Shown here: in pieces, positions 1-8,508 of the stretch
Position numbering within the stretch: the first letter of the stretch is position 1
How the letters are laid out: the number at the start of each line of letters is the position of its first letter
NCBI GenBank assembly: GCA_002841275.1
Contig: PHET01000013.1
Coordinates: forward strand, 17,491-81,490
Length of the DNA stretch: 64,000 bases
Reading direction: 5' to 3'
DNA from: Actinobacteria bacterium HGW-Actinobacteria-7
GTDB lineage: Bacteria; Actinomycetota; Coriobacteriia; Anaerosomatales; PHET01
Position numbers and translations under genes: made by a program
Notes under the pieces: model-generated
The model's input: the letters and a program-made list of their open reading frames with translations, nothing else
Database searches by the model: none
Told to the model about the DNA's origin: nothing

Positions 1-147
1 ATGCATCCGCTCGACCAGCGAGTCCCCGGAGACAGCATGAGTGACCTCTTCGATGTGCAGGTCACCCAAGTCGTGCACGAGGGAGACCACCTCCGAGAAA
101 TGCTCCTTCGGCCCGAGAATCTCGACCTTCGCCATCTCGACAAGCAT
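1..147 (-). CDS. ntpI: V-type ATP synthase subunit I, N-terminal fragment (runs off window)
   Basis: Only the first 49 codons are present; the gene continues past position 1. The visible N-terminus has the family pattern (MAKVEILGPK followed by a helix and a DLGDLHIEE segment), as in the cytoplasmic arm of the a/I subunit of V/A-type ATPases, the membrane stator that carries ions. Two ATGs are possible, at 147 and 135. The first has an AGAG purine stretch about nine bases upstream and is preferred. It follows the G/H stator subunit by 26 bp, so both belong to one V-ATPase operon that extends outside the window. Identification rests on a short fragment. Confidence 0.72.
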   Translation of the reverse strand, partial: MLVEMAKVEILGPKEHFSEVVSLVHDLGDLHIEEVTHAVSGDSLVERMH

Positions 148-173
148 CACTACCGGCTCTCTTGGCTGAACCC

Positions 174-536
174 TCAGCCGCCCAGAGTTGCGCGCACGAC
201 CTCATCGACAACAGCGCGCCTACGCGCGTCTGCCACCTCTTGCATGTGGGTGATTTGGCTCAGCGCAGCCGCGCTCAGGCTGTCAGCCTCAGCGCGAGCG
301 GACGCCATAGCCTCGGTTTCGCTTTCGACGGAGAGCCGGGCCGCCCGATCCTCGGCGTCTCTGAATGCTGCCTCCGCCTGGGATTCGGCCTCGAACACGC
401 GCTTCTTGGCCTCGGATTGTGCAACCATGACAAGCCCGTTGTACTCAAGCTCCTTCTCGCGAATCTGCGAGAGCGTCGAGCCATTCTCGTGCTCTTCAGG
501 AGCACTCGCACCTTTGAGTCTTGTGCGGCGGGCCAT
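174..536 (-). CDS. V-type ATP synthase subunit G/H (peripheral stalk)
   Basis: A 120-residue, highly charged Ala/Glu/Arg-rich protein, predicted to be almost entirely one coiled coil (residues 18-110) with no membrane segment. This is the profile of the peripheral stalk subunit (AhaH/NtpG type) that couples the V1 head to subunit I. The assignment depends mainly on the next gene being subunit I, because stalk proteins diverge fast. It begins 118 bp after alr ends. That spacer holds a TATATT at 636-641 (minus sense) that could be a -10 element, but no good -35 is seen, so a promoter is possible only. Confidence 0.68.
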   Translation of the reverse strand: MARRTRLKGASAPEEHENGSTLSQIREKELEYNGLVMVAQSEAKKRVFEAESQAEAAFRDAEDRAARLSVESETEAMASARAEADSLSAAALSQITHMQEVADARRRAVVDEVVRATLGG

Positions 537-654
537 GGCGTGCGCACCCCACTCTCAGCTTCCGACACAGCTTGTACTTGAAGTATCCCCATTGTGTTGT
601 TCTTCAGCGGTGATTCGGTTCCTGCATGGAGTGCCAATATAGTGAAACAAAAAA

Positions 655-1788
655 CTAGTAATCTGACCCCTCGATATACCTGCGTGCAATTCGCCTGCCA
701 AGAGAACAGGAAAGTTCATAGTTAATTGTGCCCGCTAGTTCGGCCAGCTCATCGAGGGCGATTCTTTCACCGCCCTGAGCTCCTACCAGCACGAATTCGT
801 CTCCTCGGGACGCTTCTACCCCCCTGGGTATCTCAATCATGAGCTGGTCCATGCAGATGCGTCCCACCTGTGAGCAGCGCCGCCCGGCGAGAAGCACCTG
901 CATCCGTCCGGACAGGGCCCGATGCACCCCATCGGCGTAGCCAAGAGGCAGCGTGGCGATAGTGGTTTGAGCCCCGGCCTGCCACGTGAGCCCGTAGCTG
1001 ACTCCTTCGCCGATGCCGATTCGTTTGACCAAGGTCGCGCGCGCCTTCACAGCCAGCGCCGGTTTGAGATCGATCTCTTCGTAGGTGCTCGGGGCGGGGT
1101 GAAGCCCATATATGGCTATCCCACACCGCACCATGTCGAAGTGCGCCTCAGGCACCAGAATCGTCGCCGGGCTGTTGGCGGCATGGACGATTCCCGGGTC
1201 GACGCGCTCGGAGCGCATACCGGCAAGCGCATCGTTGAACCGCTTGAGCTGGCGTGCAACGTCCCAATCGCCAGGCACATCCGCTGTTGCAAAGTGAGTG
1301 AACGTGCCCTCAAGCGAGAGACCGGGAAATTCCGAGAGCATGGCTGCGAACTTCGGGGCGTCCTCTGCCGGCACGCCGATGCGGTTCATCCCAGTGTCTA
1401 TCTTCAGGTGGTAGCGCGCGTCGATCCCGCGCGTCACAGCAGCACGACCCAACGCCCCCGCGAACTCGCGGGTGGTAACCGCCGGAACGATTCCGTGTGC
1501 CAAAACGATGTCTGCGACGGAGTCCGGCGGTTCCGACAACAGCTGGATCGGCGAAGTGATTCCGGCATCCCGCAGTTCGATCGCCTCGTCAACGGTCGCA
1601 ACCCCTAGCCGATCAGCTCCGGCTGCCAACGCTGCACGCGCAACTCGAACCGCGCCGTGCCCGTACCCGTCGGCCTTGACCACCGCCATGAACAACGTGC
1701 CCGGAACCGTTCGGCCCTTGAGGGTCTTGACGTTGTGGGCGATCGCTCCGAGGTCAATCTCGGACCACACCCAGCGCTTCTCGGTCAT
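655..1788 (-). CDS. alr: Alanine racemase
   Basis: PLP-dependent interconversion of L- and D-alanine, supplying D-Ala for peptidoglycan. The 377-residue length is normal. The PLP lysine is K38 in the motif AVVKADGYGHG, and the second catalytic residue is the Tyr of VSYGLTW in the C-terminal beta domain. The start MTEKRWVWSEIDL lies just after nnr, with 1 bp between the genes. It is the last gene of a glmS-acpS-nnr-alr cluster, which combines cell-wall precursor and cofactor repair functions. Nothing looks damaged. Confidence 0.96.
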   Translation of the reverse strand: MTEKRWVWSEIDLGAIAHNVKTLKGRTVPGTLFMAVVKADGYGHGAVRVARAALAAGADRLGVATVDEAIELRDAGITSPIQLLSEPPDSVADIVLAHGIVPAVTTREFAGALGRAAVTRGIDARYHLKIDTGMNRIGVPAEDAPKFAAMLSEFPGLSLEGTFTHFATADVPGDWDVARQLKRFNDALAGMRSERVDPGIVHAANSPATILVPEAHFDMVRCGIAIYGLHPAPSTYEEIDLKPALAVKARATLVKRIGIGEGVSYGLTWQAGAQTTIATLPLGYADGVHRALSGRMQVLLAGRRCSQVGRICMDQLMIEIPRGVEASRGDEFVLVGAQGGERIALDELAELAGTINYELSCSLGRRIARRYIEGSDY

Positions 1789-1789
1789 C

Positions 1790-3313
1790 TCACCAACCTT
1801 CCAGTAGTTCAGCGACCGCGACAGGCAAGTAGTCAGGCAGGTCCTCAGAGGTCACACACAGCGGCGTGAGAACGCGTGCAGCCGCATCACCGGCTCGTCC
1901 ATGCAGATAGGCCCCCAGCGCGGCCGCCTGGAAGGGTTCAAGGCCCTGAGCCAGTAGTGCGCCCACGACGCCCGCGAGTACGTCTCCCGAGCCGGCCGTC
2001 GCCAGCGCCACCGAGCCACTCGTGTTGATCACCTGACGGCCTCGCATGCTCACGACGGTGCCAGCCCCCTTGAGCACCACCGTCCGAGAAGGGCCCGCCA
2101 GCGCTGCCGACGCCGCAATGCGGTCCTCCTGGACCTGCTCAGTCGTCATGCCAAGCAGCCGACCCAACTCTCCCGGGTGTGGCGTGAGTACGGTTGAGGC
2201 AGTCCGTTGCTCAAGAAGCGCCACGTGATCGATGAACGCGTTCAGGCCGTCGGCGTCCAACACCAGCGGCTTGTCGAGGGCGGCGACCAACGTACGAACG
2301 GTCGCCGCGGTCCCGTCAGCCACAGTCAGCCCCGGGCCCAGAACGACGGCATCGAATTCGGTGGCCAAATCTCGCGCCGCAACGGCGGCCGCAGACGAGA
2401 AGACGCGGCCGGACGCTGGCAGTCCTACCACCGGCACGGCGAGCAGGTGCGTCTGCACGACCGCGACAACCGGCTCTGGTACCGCAAGCGTGACGTAACC
2501 CGCGCCCGCTCGAAGCGCTCCCCGGGCCGCGAGCACCGCCGCGCCCGGGTAGAAGCCCGATCCGGCTATCACCAGCACGCGGCCTCGCTGGTTCTTGTGA
2601 GCGTCCGGTGCTGGGACGGCCAGCAGCCCCGCATAGTCTTGGGGTGACCAGACCTCAGGAGCACCGTCCAGCAACGGGAAGTGGGTCGGAATGCCCAGGT
2701 CCGCAATCAGCAACTCGCCTGCCCGGCCTGCTCCGGGAAAGAGCATGAGCCCGAGCTTGGGACTGGTGAACGTAACGGTGCAGTCAGCGTTCACGGCGTG
2801 CACATCGCACGAACCGGTGCTCAAGTCGACACCAGTGGGTCCGTCCACCGACAGGACAAAGGCTCCGGATTCATTGATCGCATCACACCACTGGCTCACG
2901 TTCCTGCGCAGCGGAAGTGTTGCCCCGGTGCCCAGAAGTGCATCCACAACGGCCGAGATCTCCGGTGCGTCGAGGTTCGGCGAGCCGGGAGGGACGCTCC
3001 ATTCCACCCCGGCTTCAATAGCCTTCGATGCGGCATCTGCGGCGATTCCCGTGAGCTGTCCGGGCTCATGCAGCGACATCACGGTGACCTGCCGCCCGGC
3101 CGCATGCAGTTCGCGCGCGGCAACCCACCCGTCTCCACCGTTGTTGCCGGATCCCGCGAGCACGACGATTGCGCCGTCGGGCACGCGCTCCGCAAGAGCC
3201 TGCGCAACAGTCAGCCCTGCCGACTCCATCAGCGCGGCCAGCGTGGTGCCCGCCTCCGCCACGGCGCGCCGTTCCACCGCAAGTGCCTGCTTGGCGGTCA
3301 ATGCCCGAAGCAT
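1790..3313 (-). CDS. nnr: Bifunctional NAD(P)H-hydrate epimerase / ADP-dependent hydrate dehydratase
   Basis: Repairs damaged NAD(P)H. The N-terminal YjeF_N domain (about residues 1-210) epimerises R-NAD(P)HX and carries the glycine motif GSGNNGGDGW. The C-terminal carbohydrate-kinase-like domain (about 225-500) dehydrates S-NAD(P)HX using ADP, with a conserved NTSGSVALATAGSGDVLAG segment near the end. The 507-residue fused form is typical of bacteria. It sits 36 bp downstream of acpS and 1 bp upstream of alr, so co-transcription is very likely. The pairing of nnr with alr and acpS is common in Gram-positive genomes. Confidence 0.95.
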   Translation of the reverse strand: MLRALTAKQALAVERRAVAEAGTTLAALMESAGLTVAQALAERVPDGAIVVLAGSGNNGGDGWVAARELHAAGRQVTVMSLHEPGQLTGIAADAASKAIEAGVEWSVPPGSPNLDAPEISAVVDALLGTGATLPLRRNVSQWCDAINESGAFVLSVDGPTGVDLSTGSCDVHAVNADCTVTFTSPKLGLMLFPGAGRAGELLIADLGIPTHFPLLDGAPEVWSPQDYAGLLAVPAPDAHKNQRGRVLVIAGSGFYPGAAVLAARGALRAGAGYVTLAVPEPVVAVVQTHLLAVPVVGLPASGRVFSSAAAVAARDLATEFDAVVLGPGLTVADGTAATVRTLVAALDKPLVLDADGLNAFIDHVALLEQRTASTVLTPHPGELGRLLGMTTEQVQEDRIAASAALAGPSRTVVLKGAGTVVSMRGRQVINTSGSVALATAGSGDVLAGVVGALLAQGLEPFQAAALGAYLHGRAGDAAARVLTPLCVTSEDLPDYLPVAVAELLEGW

Positions 3314-3349
3314 CGCATCTCCCCTGCAACTAGACCGTGGGTCGGAATC

Positions 3350-3877
3350 TCACCTTGCCGAGCCCGGCTCCCCACCTTCGACGTCTGCGACTGAATCGGC
3401 CGTTCCTGTGCCCACCTCATCAAGCATGGCTCGGGCCTCTTTGAACTGGGCAGCAAGCTCTGCCTTGGGATCCAGGCGGTCGTCTTTGCGGGGACGAGCA
3501 TCGACTGTGATAGCGACTGCTGAAGCCACCGCGGTCGTGTGCGTGAATGAAAGCGAAAGGTGCATCTCGATGACGCCCAGTTCGTCCGCGCGTTCCGCGG
3601 CCCGTCCGCTCAGTCGCGGGACAGGCCTTCCCGAAGCTTCCCGCACAACCTCGACATCACAGAACCGCATGCCGCGAAACCCGGTGCCCAGCGCCTTTAG
3701 TACGGCCTCCTTCGCAGCGAACCGCAACGCGTAGTGGACCTCCGGACGAGAACGGGTCTCGCAGTAGCGGCGTTCCTCGGCCGAGAAGATCCGTTCCTTC
3801 ATTCGAGGCCGGCGCGCCAAGGCGTCGCGCATCCTGTCGATCTCAACGATGTCGACTCCCAGACCCAGAACACTCAT
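3350..3877 (-). CDS. acpS: Holo-[acyl-carrier-protein] synthase with C-terminal tail
   Basis: Transfers 4'-phosphopantetheine from CoA to acyl carrier protein. The family motifs are present: GVDIVEIDR near the N-terminus (metal-binding Asp) and RFAAKEAVLKALGTG in the middle (second acidic ligand and active-site Lys). The core ends near residue 128 with SFTHTTAVASAVAI. About 45 further residues follow, helical then Asp/Gly-rich (to GGEPGSAR), which the usual 120-130 residue enzyme lacks. Two bases separate it from glmS upstream. The tail is in frame and uses normal codons, so it looks like a real extension rather than a frameshift. Confidence 0.92.
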   Translation of the reverse strand: MSVLGLGVDIVEIDRMRDALARRPRMKERIFSAEERRYCETRSRPEVHYALRFAAKEAVLKALGTGFRGMRFCDVEVVREASGRPVPRLSGRAAERADELGVIEMHLSLSFTHTTAVASAVAITVDARPRKDDRLDPKAELAAQFKEARAMLDEVGTGTADSVADVEGGEPGSAR

Positions 3878-3879
3878 CG

Positions 3880-5703
3880 CTACTCCACCGTCACGGACTT
3901 GGCGAGGTTGCGCGGTTGATCCACGTTACACCCGCGCCGCTTCGCCACATAGTAGCTGAGCAACTGCAACGGAACAGTGGCCGGAATGGCCGAAAGTGCC
4001 TCGCTGGTCTGCGGGATGTGGAGAACGAACTCTGCATGGTTGCGGATGTCATCGTCACCCGAAGTGGCGACGGCTATCACCTGTGCACCACGGGCGCGAA
4101 CCTCCTGGATGTTGCTCACTACCTTCTCGTACGTGTGCCCCTGGGTGGCAACCACCACCACGGGGACCTGGTCGGTAATGAGCGCGATCGGTCCATGCTT
4201 CATCTCGCCAGCAGGATAGGCCTCCGCGTGTATGTAGCTGATCTCCTTGAGCTTCAGCGCACCTTCCATGGCCACCGGAACTCCCACTCCCCTTCCAAGG
4301 AACAGGGAACTGGTGGCGTCCGCGAACAACTCGGCACACTCCTGAAGCTCCTCGAGGCTACCCAGTATCGCCTCCACGACATCGGGAAGCGTACTGAGCT
4401 CATCGAAGATGCTCTGTACTCGTTCAGAACCCAGCGTGCCTTTGGCCTGCGCCAGCTTCAGCCCCAGCACGTTGAGCGCTGCGATCTGAGCAGTGAAGGT
4501 CTTGGTCGCAGCAACGCCTATCTCCGGGCCGGCGTGAGTATAGATGACGCCATCGGACTCGCGGGTCACGCGGGAACCGACGACGTTCGTTATCGCGATG
4601 ACCTTTGCGCCCCGCAGACGCGCCTCGCGAACTCCGGCAAGCGTGTCCGCTGTCTCGCCGGACTGTGTGATGGCAACAACGAGCGTCTCATCATCGACGA
4701 TGGGGTCGTTGTAGCGAAACTCGCTCGAGCACAAGACCTCGACCGGAATCCGCGCCCACTGCTCGATCAGTGACTTGGCGACAAAGCCGGCGTGCAACGA
4801 CGTGCCGCACGCGATCACGAACACTCGCGCGATGCCAGCGATCTCCTCGGCCGTCATGGCCAATTCCGACAGTTGTATCTCACCGTCGTTCATGCGCCCG
4901 CGCAGTGTCTCTCGAAGGGCCTTGGGCTGCTCGAATATCTCCTTGAGCATGAAGTCCTCGAAGCCGCCCTTCTCGGCGGCATCCAGATCCCATTCGACAT
5001 GCAGCATCTCAGGCACGACCGGCCTGAGTGCCAAGTCGAACACATCGACCGAGTCCGCCGTGACAACCGCGATCTCCCCGTCGTGCAACACCACAACCTC
5101 ACGCGTGAACTCCAGCACCGCCGGAATATCACTGGCCACGATGTTCTCACCGTCTCCGGCGCCGATGATCAGCGGAGAGTCCTTGCGCGCCGCGACGATC
5201 ACGTCCGGGTGGTCGAGATGGACCACGCCCAGCGCGTAGGCACCTTCGAGGCGCTTCAGCGACTTGGCCACGGCCACCTTCAGGTCACCCTCGTAGTAGC
5301 TCTCGATCAGATGCGCGACCATCTCCGTGTCGGTCTCGGAACGGATCATGTGGCCGGTCGCCCGAAGCTCTTCTCTGAGCTCGACGTAGTTCTCGATGAT
5401 GCCGTTGTGCACGATCGCGATCCGCTCGGTGCAGTCGCGGTGAGGGTGGGCGTTCTCTTCGCTCGGCTTGCCATGCGTCGCCCAGCGCGTGTGTCCGATT
5501 CCAACGTTGCCCGCAACAGGGCTCGTTCCGAGCGCGTTTTGCAGATTGACCAATTTGCCCACGCGGCGCGTGGTCGTGAGCTCTCCGGCATCGATGATGG
5601 CCACACCAGCCGAATCGTATCCACGGTACTCAAGTCTTGCGAGCCCACTCAGCAAGACGTCACTTGCCTGCCTGGGTCCGATGTATCCGACGATTCCACA
5701 CAT
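3880..5703 (-). CDS. glmS: Glutamine--fructose-6-phosphate aminotransferase (isomerising)
   Basis: Makes glucosamine-6-phosphate from fructose-6-phosphate and glutamine, the first committed step to UDP-GlcNAc. The N-terminal class II glutamine amidotransferase domain uses Cys2 of MCGIVGYIG. Two SIS sugar-isomerase domains follow, and the end PRNLAKSVTVE is the canonical C-terminus. Length 607 is standard. The SD GAAGGG lies eight bases before ATG. Upstream, the mRNA leader carries a glmS ribozyme (5796-5966), so expression is expected to be repressed by the product GlcN6P through RNA cleavage. glmM, the next enzyme in the pathway, lies just upstream. Confidence 0.97.
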   Translation of the reverse strand: MCGIVGYIGPRQASDVLLSGLARLEYRGYDSAGVAIIDAGELTTTRRVGKLVNLQNALGTSPVAGNVGIGHTRWATHGKPSEENAHPHRDCTERIAIVHNGIIENYVELREELRATGHMIRSETDTEMVAHLIESYYEGDLKVAVAKSLKRLEGAYALGVVHLDHPDVIVAARKDSPLIIGAGDGENIVASDIPAVLEFTREVVVLHDGEIAVVTADSVDVFDLALRPVVPEMLHVEWDLDAAEKGGFEDFMLKEIFEQPKALRETLRGRMNDGEIQLSELAMTAEEIAGIARVFVIACGTSLHAGFVAKSLIEQWARIPVEVLCSSEFRYNDPIVDDETLVVAITQSGETADTLAGVREARLRGAKVIAITNVVGSRVTRESDGVIYTHAGPEIGVAATKTFTAQIAALNVLGLKLAQAKGTLGSERVQSIFDELSTLPDVVEAILGSLEELQECAELFADATSSLFLGRGVGVPVAMEGALKLKEISYIHAEAYPAGEMKHGPIALITDQVPVVVVATQGHTYEKVVSNIQEVRARGAQVIAVATSGDDDIRNHAEFVLHIPQTSEALSAIPATVPLQLLSYYVAKRRGCNVDQPRNLAKSVTVE

Positions 5704-5795
5704 GGGTCACAGCCCTTCAGGTAGGGTTCTGGATTCAGAAGACTGCGCTTCCCGCACGGAGCACACATGCCCCGGGGTCACGCTTGAACTCGGAT

Positions 5796-5966
5796 CGCAG
5801 CCGCTTTGTCACTGCGGTCGCCCGCAGGATTTGTCGGCAACGTATCGACTCCGGTGAGCCGGAGGGCCATCCGCCGAATGTTCGATAAGCCCTCACCTCG
5901 TCGACTGGCTCTGCGAGAGCATCTCGCGCGACACCGTGTCAGCGGTGCCTTGCCAGTCCTGGCGCT
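5796..5966 (-). ncRNA. glmS self-cleaving ribozyme (GlcN6P-responsive)
   Basis: The leader of glmS matches the glmS ribozyme. The cleavage site is A|GCGCC, between 5966 and 5965. P1 pairs ACTGGC (5957-5952) with GCCAGT (5909-5904). Directly after P1 comes the invariant GACGAGG, then a GAGGGC/GCCCTC helix enclosing ATCGAACATTCGGCGGATG, which fits the catalytic core. P3 is the hairpin CCGG-CTCA-CCGG. P4 pairs CGTTGCCG with CGGCTGCG, with an inner TGCGG-GCGA-CCGCA hairpin (P4.1). All helices are present in the right order and only about 90 bases separate the element from the glmS start. I identified this by eye and did not run a covariance search. Confidence 0.92.
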
Positions 5967-6025
5967 TGCAACACATCAGATCAACGATGGGCAACTCCTC
6001 TCACTCGGATACCGGTGCCATCACG

Positions 6026-6034
6026 ATTGTATCA
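6026..6034 (-). promoter_or_regulatory. Probable extended -10 promoter of the glmS leader
   Basis: The minus strand reads TGATACAAT, an extended -10 (TG-N-TACAAT), about 50 bases upstream of the ribozyme cleavage site. A recognisable -35 is missing at the expected distance, which extended -10 promoters tolerate. The rest of the 401-base gap between glmM and glmS (5704-6104) is explained by this site and the ribozyme; I see no reading frame in it that looks real. Confidence 0.5.
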
Positions 6035-6104
6035 GCACGCGAGCGGGCTCAGTTGACGTCCGTATGACAGGATGATGGCAGCCGGATCGATGTCCGCCCG
6101 ACCG

Positions 6105-7448
6105 CTATGCCTGATTGAGTTCGGCCTCAACCACCGCGACCAACCGGTCTGCAACCTCTTGTGCACGCAGCTGTTCGGCGGCCTCGACCATCACGCGAAC
6201 CAGGGGTTCCGTCCCGCTCGCACGAACGAGGACACGTCCCGAGTCGCCCAGCTCCGCCTCTGCGGCATGAATCGCCTCGCCCAAGGCAACACTGGTCGCA
6301 AGCCGGGAACGGTCTTCGACGTGAACGTTCTCGAGTACTTGCGGATAGTGCGTCATCACCGAGACGAGCTCGGAGACGGATCTGCCATCCGTGCGCGCCA
6401 TACACGCGAACTGCAACGCGGTCACCAAGCCATCCCCAGTGGTGTTGTGATCCAGGAAGATGATGTGACCTGACTGCTCACCGCCCAGGTTCGCCTCCAT
6501 GGCCTGCATCTGCTCGAGGACGTAGCGATCGCCGACTTTGGTCTTGACCACCTGAATGCCTGCCTCGCGCATCGCGACTTCGAACCCTAGATTCGCCATG
6601 ACCGTGGATACCACGGTGTTTCCCGCCAACCTGCCGGCCCGGGCCATGTGCACCGCGCACACAGCCATAATCTGGTCGCCGTCAACCGGCACGCCCCGCT
6701 CATCGACCATCAGGACCCTGTCGGCGTCGCCGTCGTGTGCGAGACCCATCGCGAAACCGCCCGCGCGCACCAGCTCGCCGAGCGGATCCAGGTTGGTCGA
6801 ACCGCATCCCACGTTGATGTCCATGCCGTCGTACTCACAGTTGATGGCCACAACCTCCGCGCCCAATCTTCTGAGCGCCTCCGGAGTGGAGATTGCAGCC
6901 GCGCCATGCCCGCAGTCCACAGCGATCCTGAGTCCCGACAGGCCGCACTCAACCGTCGAGACTGCATGCCCGATGTAGCGCTCCAGCGCATCCTCGATGT
7001 GCTCGACACTACCCACACGCGAGCCTACCGGCCGCTGCCAGTCGCGCTCGCCGAAACAGAAGGCTTCAATCTCGTCTTCAAGCTCGTCGGGCAGCTTCAG
7101 GCCTTCTCGGCTGAAGAGTTTGATGCCGTTGTACTCGGGGGGGTTGTGACTTGCCGAGATGACCACTCCACCATCCGCGCCCAACTCACGTACGAGGTGC
7201 GCCACACCCGGAGTCGGGATGACGCCGCACAGCAGTGCGTCACCTCCCCCGGCGGTGATACCGGCAACCAGCGCCGCTTCGAGCATCTGCCCGCTGCGTC
7301 GCGTGTCGCGTCCCACGACGATACGTCCCGCGCCACGGTCGCCCAGGAAGTGTCCGGCGGCCTCACCGAGCTTGAAGGTCAACTCCGGGCTCAAGTGGGC
7401 GTTGGCTATGCCGCGAACCCCATCGGTACCGAACAGTCTTGTGCCCAC
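6105..7448 (-). CDS. glmM: Phosphoglucosamine mutase
   Basis: Converts glucosamine-6-phosphate to glucosamine-1-phosphate, the step after GlmS. It is an alpha-D-phosphohexomutase of 447 residues. The catalytic phosphoserine is S100 in ISASHNP, the Mg loop is DGDADR near residue 240, the sugar-binding loop is GEQSGH near 325, and the phosphate-binding loop is RASGTEPLVRVM near 412. Translation starts at GTG (7448), seven bases after the SD GGAGG. It lies downstream of the rpsI terminator hairpin and upstream of the ribozyme-controlled glmS, so this enzyme is not under the ribozyme itself. Confidence 0.97.
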   Translation of the reverse strand: MGTRLFGTDGVRGIANAHLSPELTFKLGEAAGHFLGDRGAGRIVVGRDTRRSGQMLEAALVAGITAGGGDALLCGVIPTPGVAHLVRELGADGGVVISASHNPPEYNGIKLFSREGLKLPDELEDEIEAFCFGERDWQRPVGSRVGSVEHIEDALERYIGHAVSTVECGLSGLRIAVDCGHGAAAISTPEALRRLGAEVVAINCEYDGMDINVGCGSTNLDPLGELVRAGGFAMGLAHDGDADRVLMVDERGVPVDGDQIMAVCAVHMARAGRLAGNTVVSTVMANLGFEVAMREAGIQVVKTKVGDRYVLEQMQAMEANLGGEQSGHIIFLDHNTTGDGLVTALQFACMARTDGRSVSELVSVMTHYPQVLENVHVEDRSRLATSVALGEAIHAAEAELGDSGRVLVRASGTEPLVRVMVEAAEQLRAQEVADRLVAVVEAELNQA

Positions 7449-7471
7449 GGCTCTGCCTCCCTGATACGAAA

Positions 7472-7498
7472 CGGGGCTCGCCGCGATGGCGAGCCCCG
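7472..7498 (-). terminator. Hairpin terminator after rpsI
   Basis: A perfect inverted repeat, CGGGGCTCGCC with an ATCGC-type loop and its complement, lies 30 bases after the rpsI stop. On the minus strand it is followed by TTTCGTAT, a short U-rich run, so it fits an intrinsic terminator for the rplM-rpsI unit. Because the U tract is poor, partial read-through into glmM is possible. Confidence 0.72.
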
Positions 7499-7527
7499 AT
7501 GTGGTTCGAGTTTGCGGTCGAATGGTC

Positions 7528-7926
7528 CTAGCGCTTCGAGAACTGCGGCTTCTTGCGGGCCTTCTTCAGACCGTACTTCTTGCGCTCGACCATACGAGGG
7601 TCACGGCGCAGCAGACCTGCCTTCTTCAGCTCGGCACGGTAGTCGTCACCGGCCTCGAGGAGCGCACGGGCGATACCGTGACGCAGCGCACCGGACTGAC
7701 CCGACACGCCGCCACCGTGAAGGGTCGCGATGACGTCGAAGCGATCGACGGTCTCGGTGACCTTGAACGGAATGAGGGCGAAGTTCACGAGTGCCGTGCG
7801 GCCGAAGTACTCAAGCGCCGGCTTCTTGTTGCAGGTGACCTGACCGGTACCGGGCACAAGGCGCACGCGCGCAACGGCGTTCTTGCGGCGGCCCGTACCC
7901 AGGTAGACTGCTTTGTTCTCAGCCAT
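7528..7926 (-). CDS. rpsI: 30S ribosomal protein S9
   Basis: Small-subunit protein whose C-terminal tail reaches the P-site tRNA. The 132-residue sequence shows the family signature [18 protein letters not shown] near the start, the [19 protein letters not shown] segment, and the basic [12 protein letters not shown] tail that contacts tRNA. It starts three bases after rplM, the standard L13-S9 pair. Expression is driven from the rplM promoter at 8434-8462. Confidence 0.97.
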   Translation of the reverse strand: MAENKAVYLGTGRRKNAVARVRLVPGTGQVTCNKKPALEYFGRTALVNFALIPFKVTETVDRFDVIATLHGGGVSGQSGALRHGIARALLEAGDDYRAELKKAGLLRRDPRMVERKKYGLKKARKKPQFSKR

Positions 7927-7929
7927 GGA

Positions 7930-8364
7930 CTAACCCTCCAGCGTGATCTGACGCGGCATCTGAGCCTCGTGCGGATGCTCGGGGCCTGCGTAGACCTTGA
8001 GCTTGCGATTCATGGCGCGTCCCAGAGTGTTCTTGGGGAGCATGCCCTTGATGGCCTTCTCGAGGATGCGCTCAGGGTGCTTCTCAAGCATGGTCTTGAA
8101 CGGAACCTCCTTGAGCCCACCGGGATACCCACTGTGTGAGTAGTAGTTCTTGGTGTTGGCCTTGTTGCCGGTGAGGCGAACCTTCTCGGCATTGATAATG
8201 ACGACGAAGTCGCCAGTGTCGACGTGCTTGGTGTAGGTCGGCTTACGCTTGCCCTTGAGAATCTGGGCAACCTCGCTCGCGAGACGACCAAGCACCATAT
8301 CCGTGGCGTCGACGAGGAGCCACTCGCGCTCGACTTCGCCTGGCTTGGCGTGGTAGGTCTTCAA
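7930..8364 (-). CDS. rplM: 50S ribosomal protein L13
   Basis: Early-assembly large-subunit protein. I place the start at a TTG codon at 8364, giving 144 residues beginning [14 protein letters not shown], the normal family start. A longer reading from a TTG at 8376 is possible but the GGAGG ribosome-binding site overlaps that codon and sits five bases before the chosen one. The family signatures [20 protein letters not shown] and the C-terminal EHPHEAQMP are present. It is the first gene of the rplM-rpsI operon, behind a near-consensus promoter. Confidence 0.96.
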   Translation of the reverse strand: MKTYHAKPGEVEREWLLVDATDMVLGRLASEVAQILKGKRKPTYTKHVDTGDFVVIINAEKVRLTGNKANTKNYYSHSGYPGGLKEVPFKTMLEKHPERILEKAIKGMLPKNTLGRAMNRKLKVYAGPEHPHEAQMPRQITLEG

Positions 8365-8433
8365 CGGATCCTCCAACTGAAAGTGAACATCATAGGCGTT
8401 CGCTCACGGGGCTAGCGGAAGGCGAACCCTGCC

Positions 8434-8462
8434 ATTCTATGCGGGAGCGGCCTCAGCGTCAA
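8434..8462 (-). promoter_or_regulatory. Sigma-A-type promoter of rplM-rpsI
   Basis: On the minus strand TTGACG (8462-8457) and TAGAAT (8439-8434) are separated by exactly 17 bases, a near-consensus housekeeping promoter about 70 bases upstream of the L13 start and after the end of truA. Confidence 0.85.
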
Positions 8463-8508
8463 CAAACACGCTCCCGGGCGTATCCACCCCCACTTCCGCG
8501 AGAACTCT

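Noticed and set aside
5704..6104. RNase P RNA or tmRNA in the glmM-glmS gap
   Set aside because: None of the conserved P4 or tRNA-like parts are present, and the region is fully explained by the glmS ribozyme.
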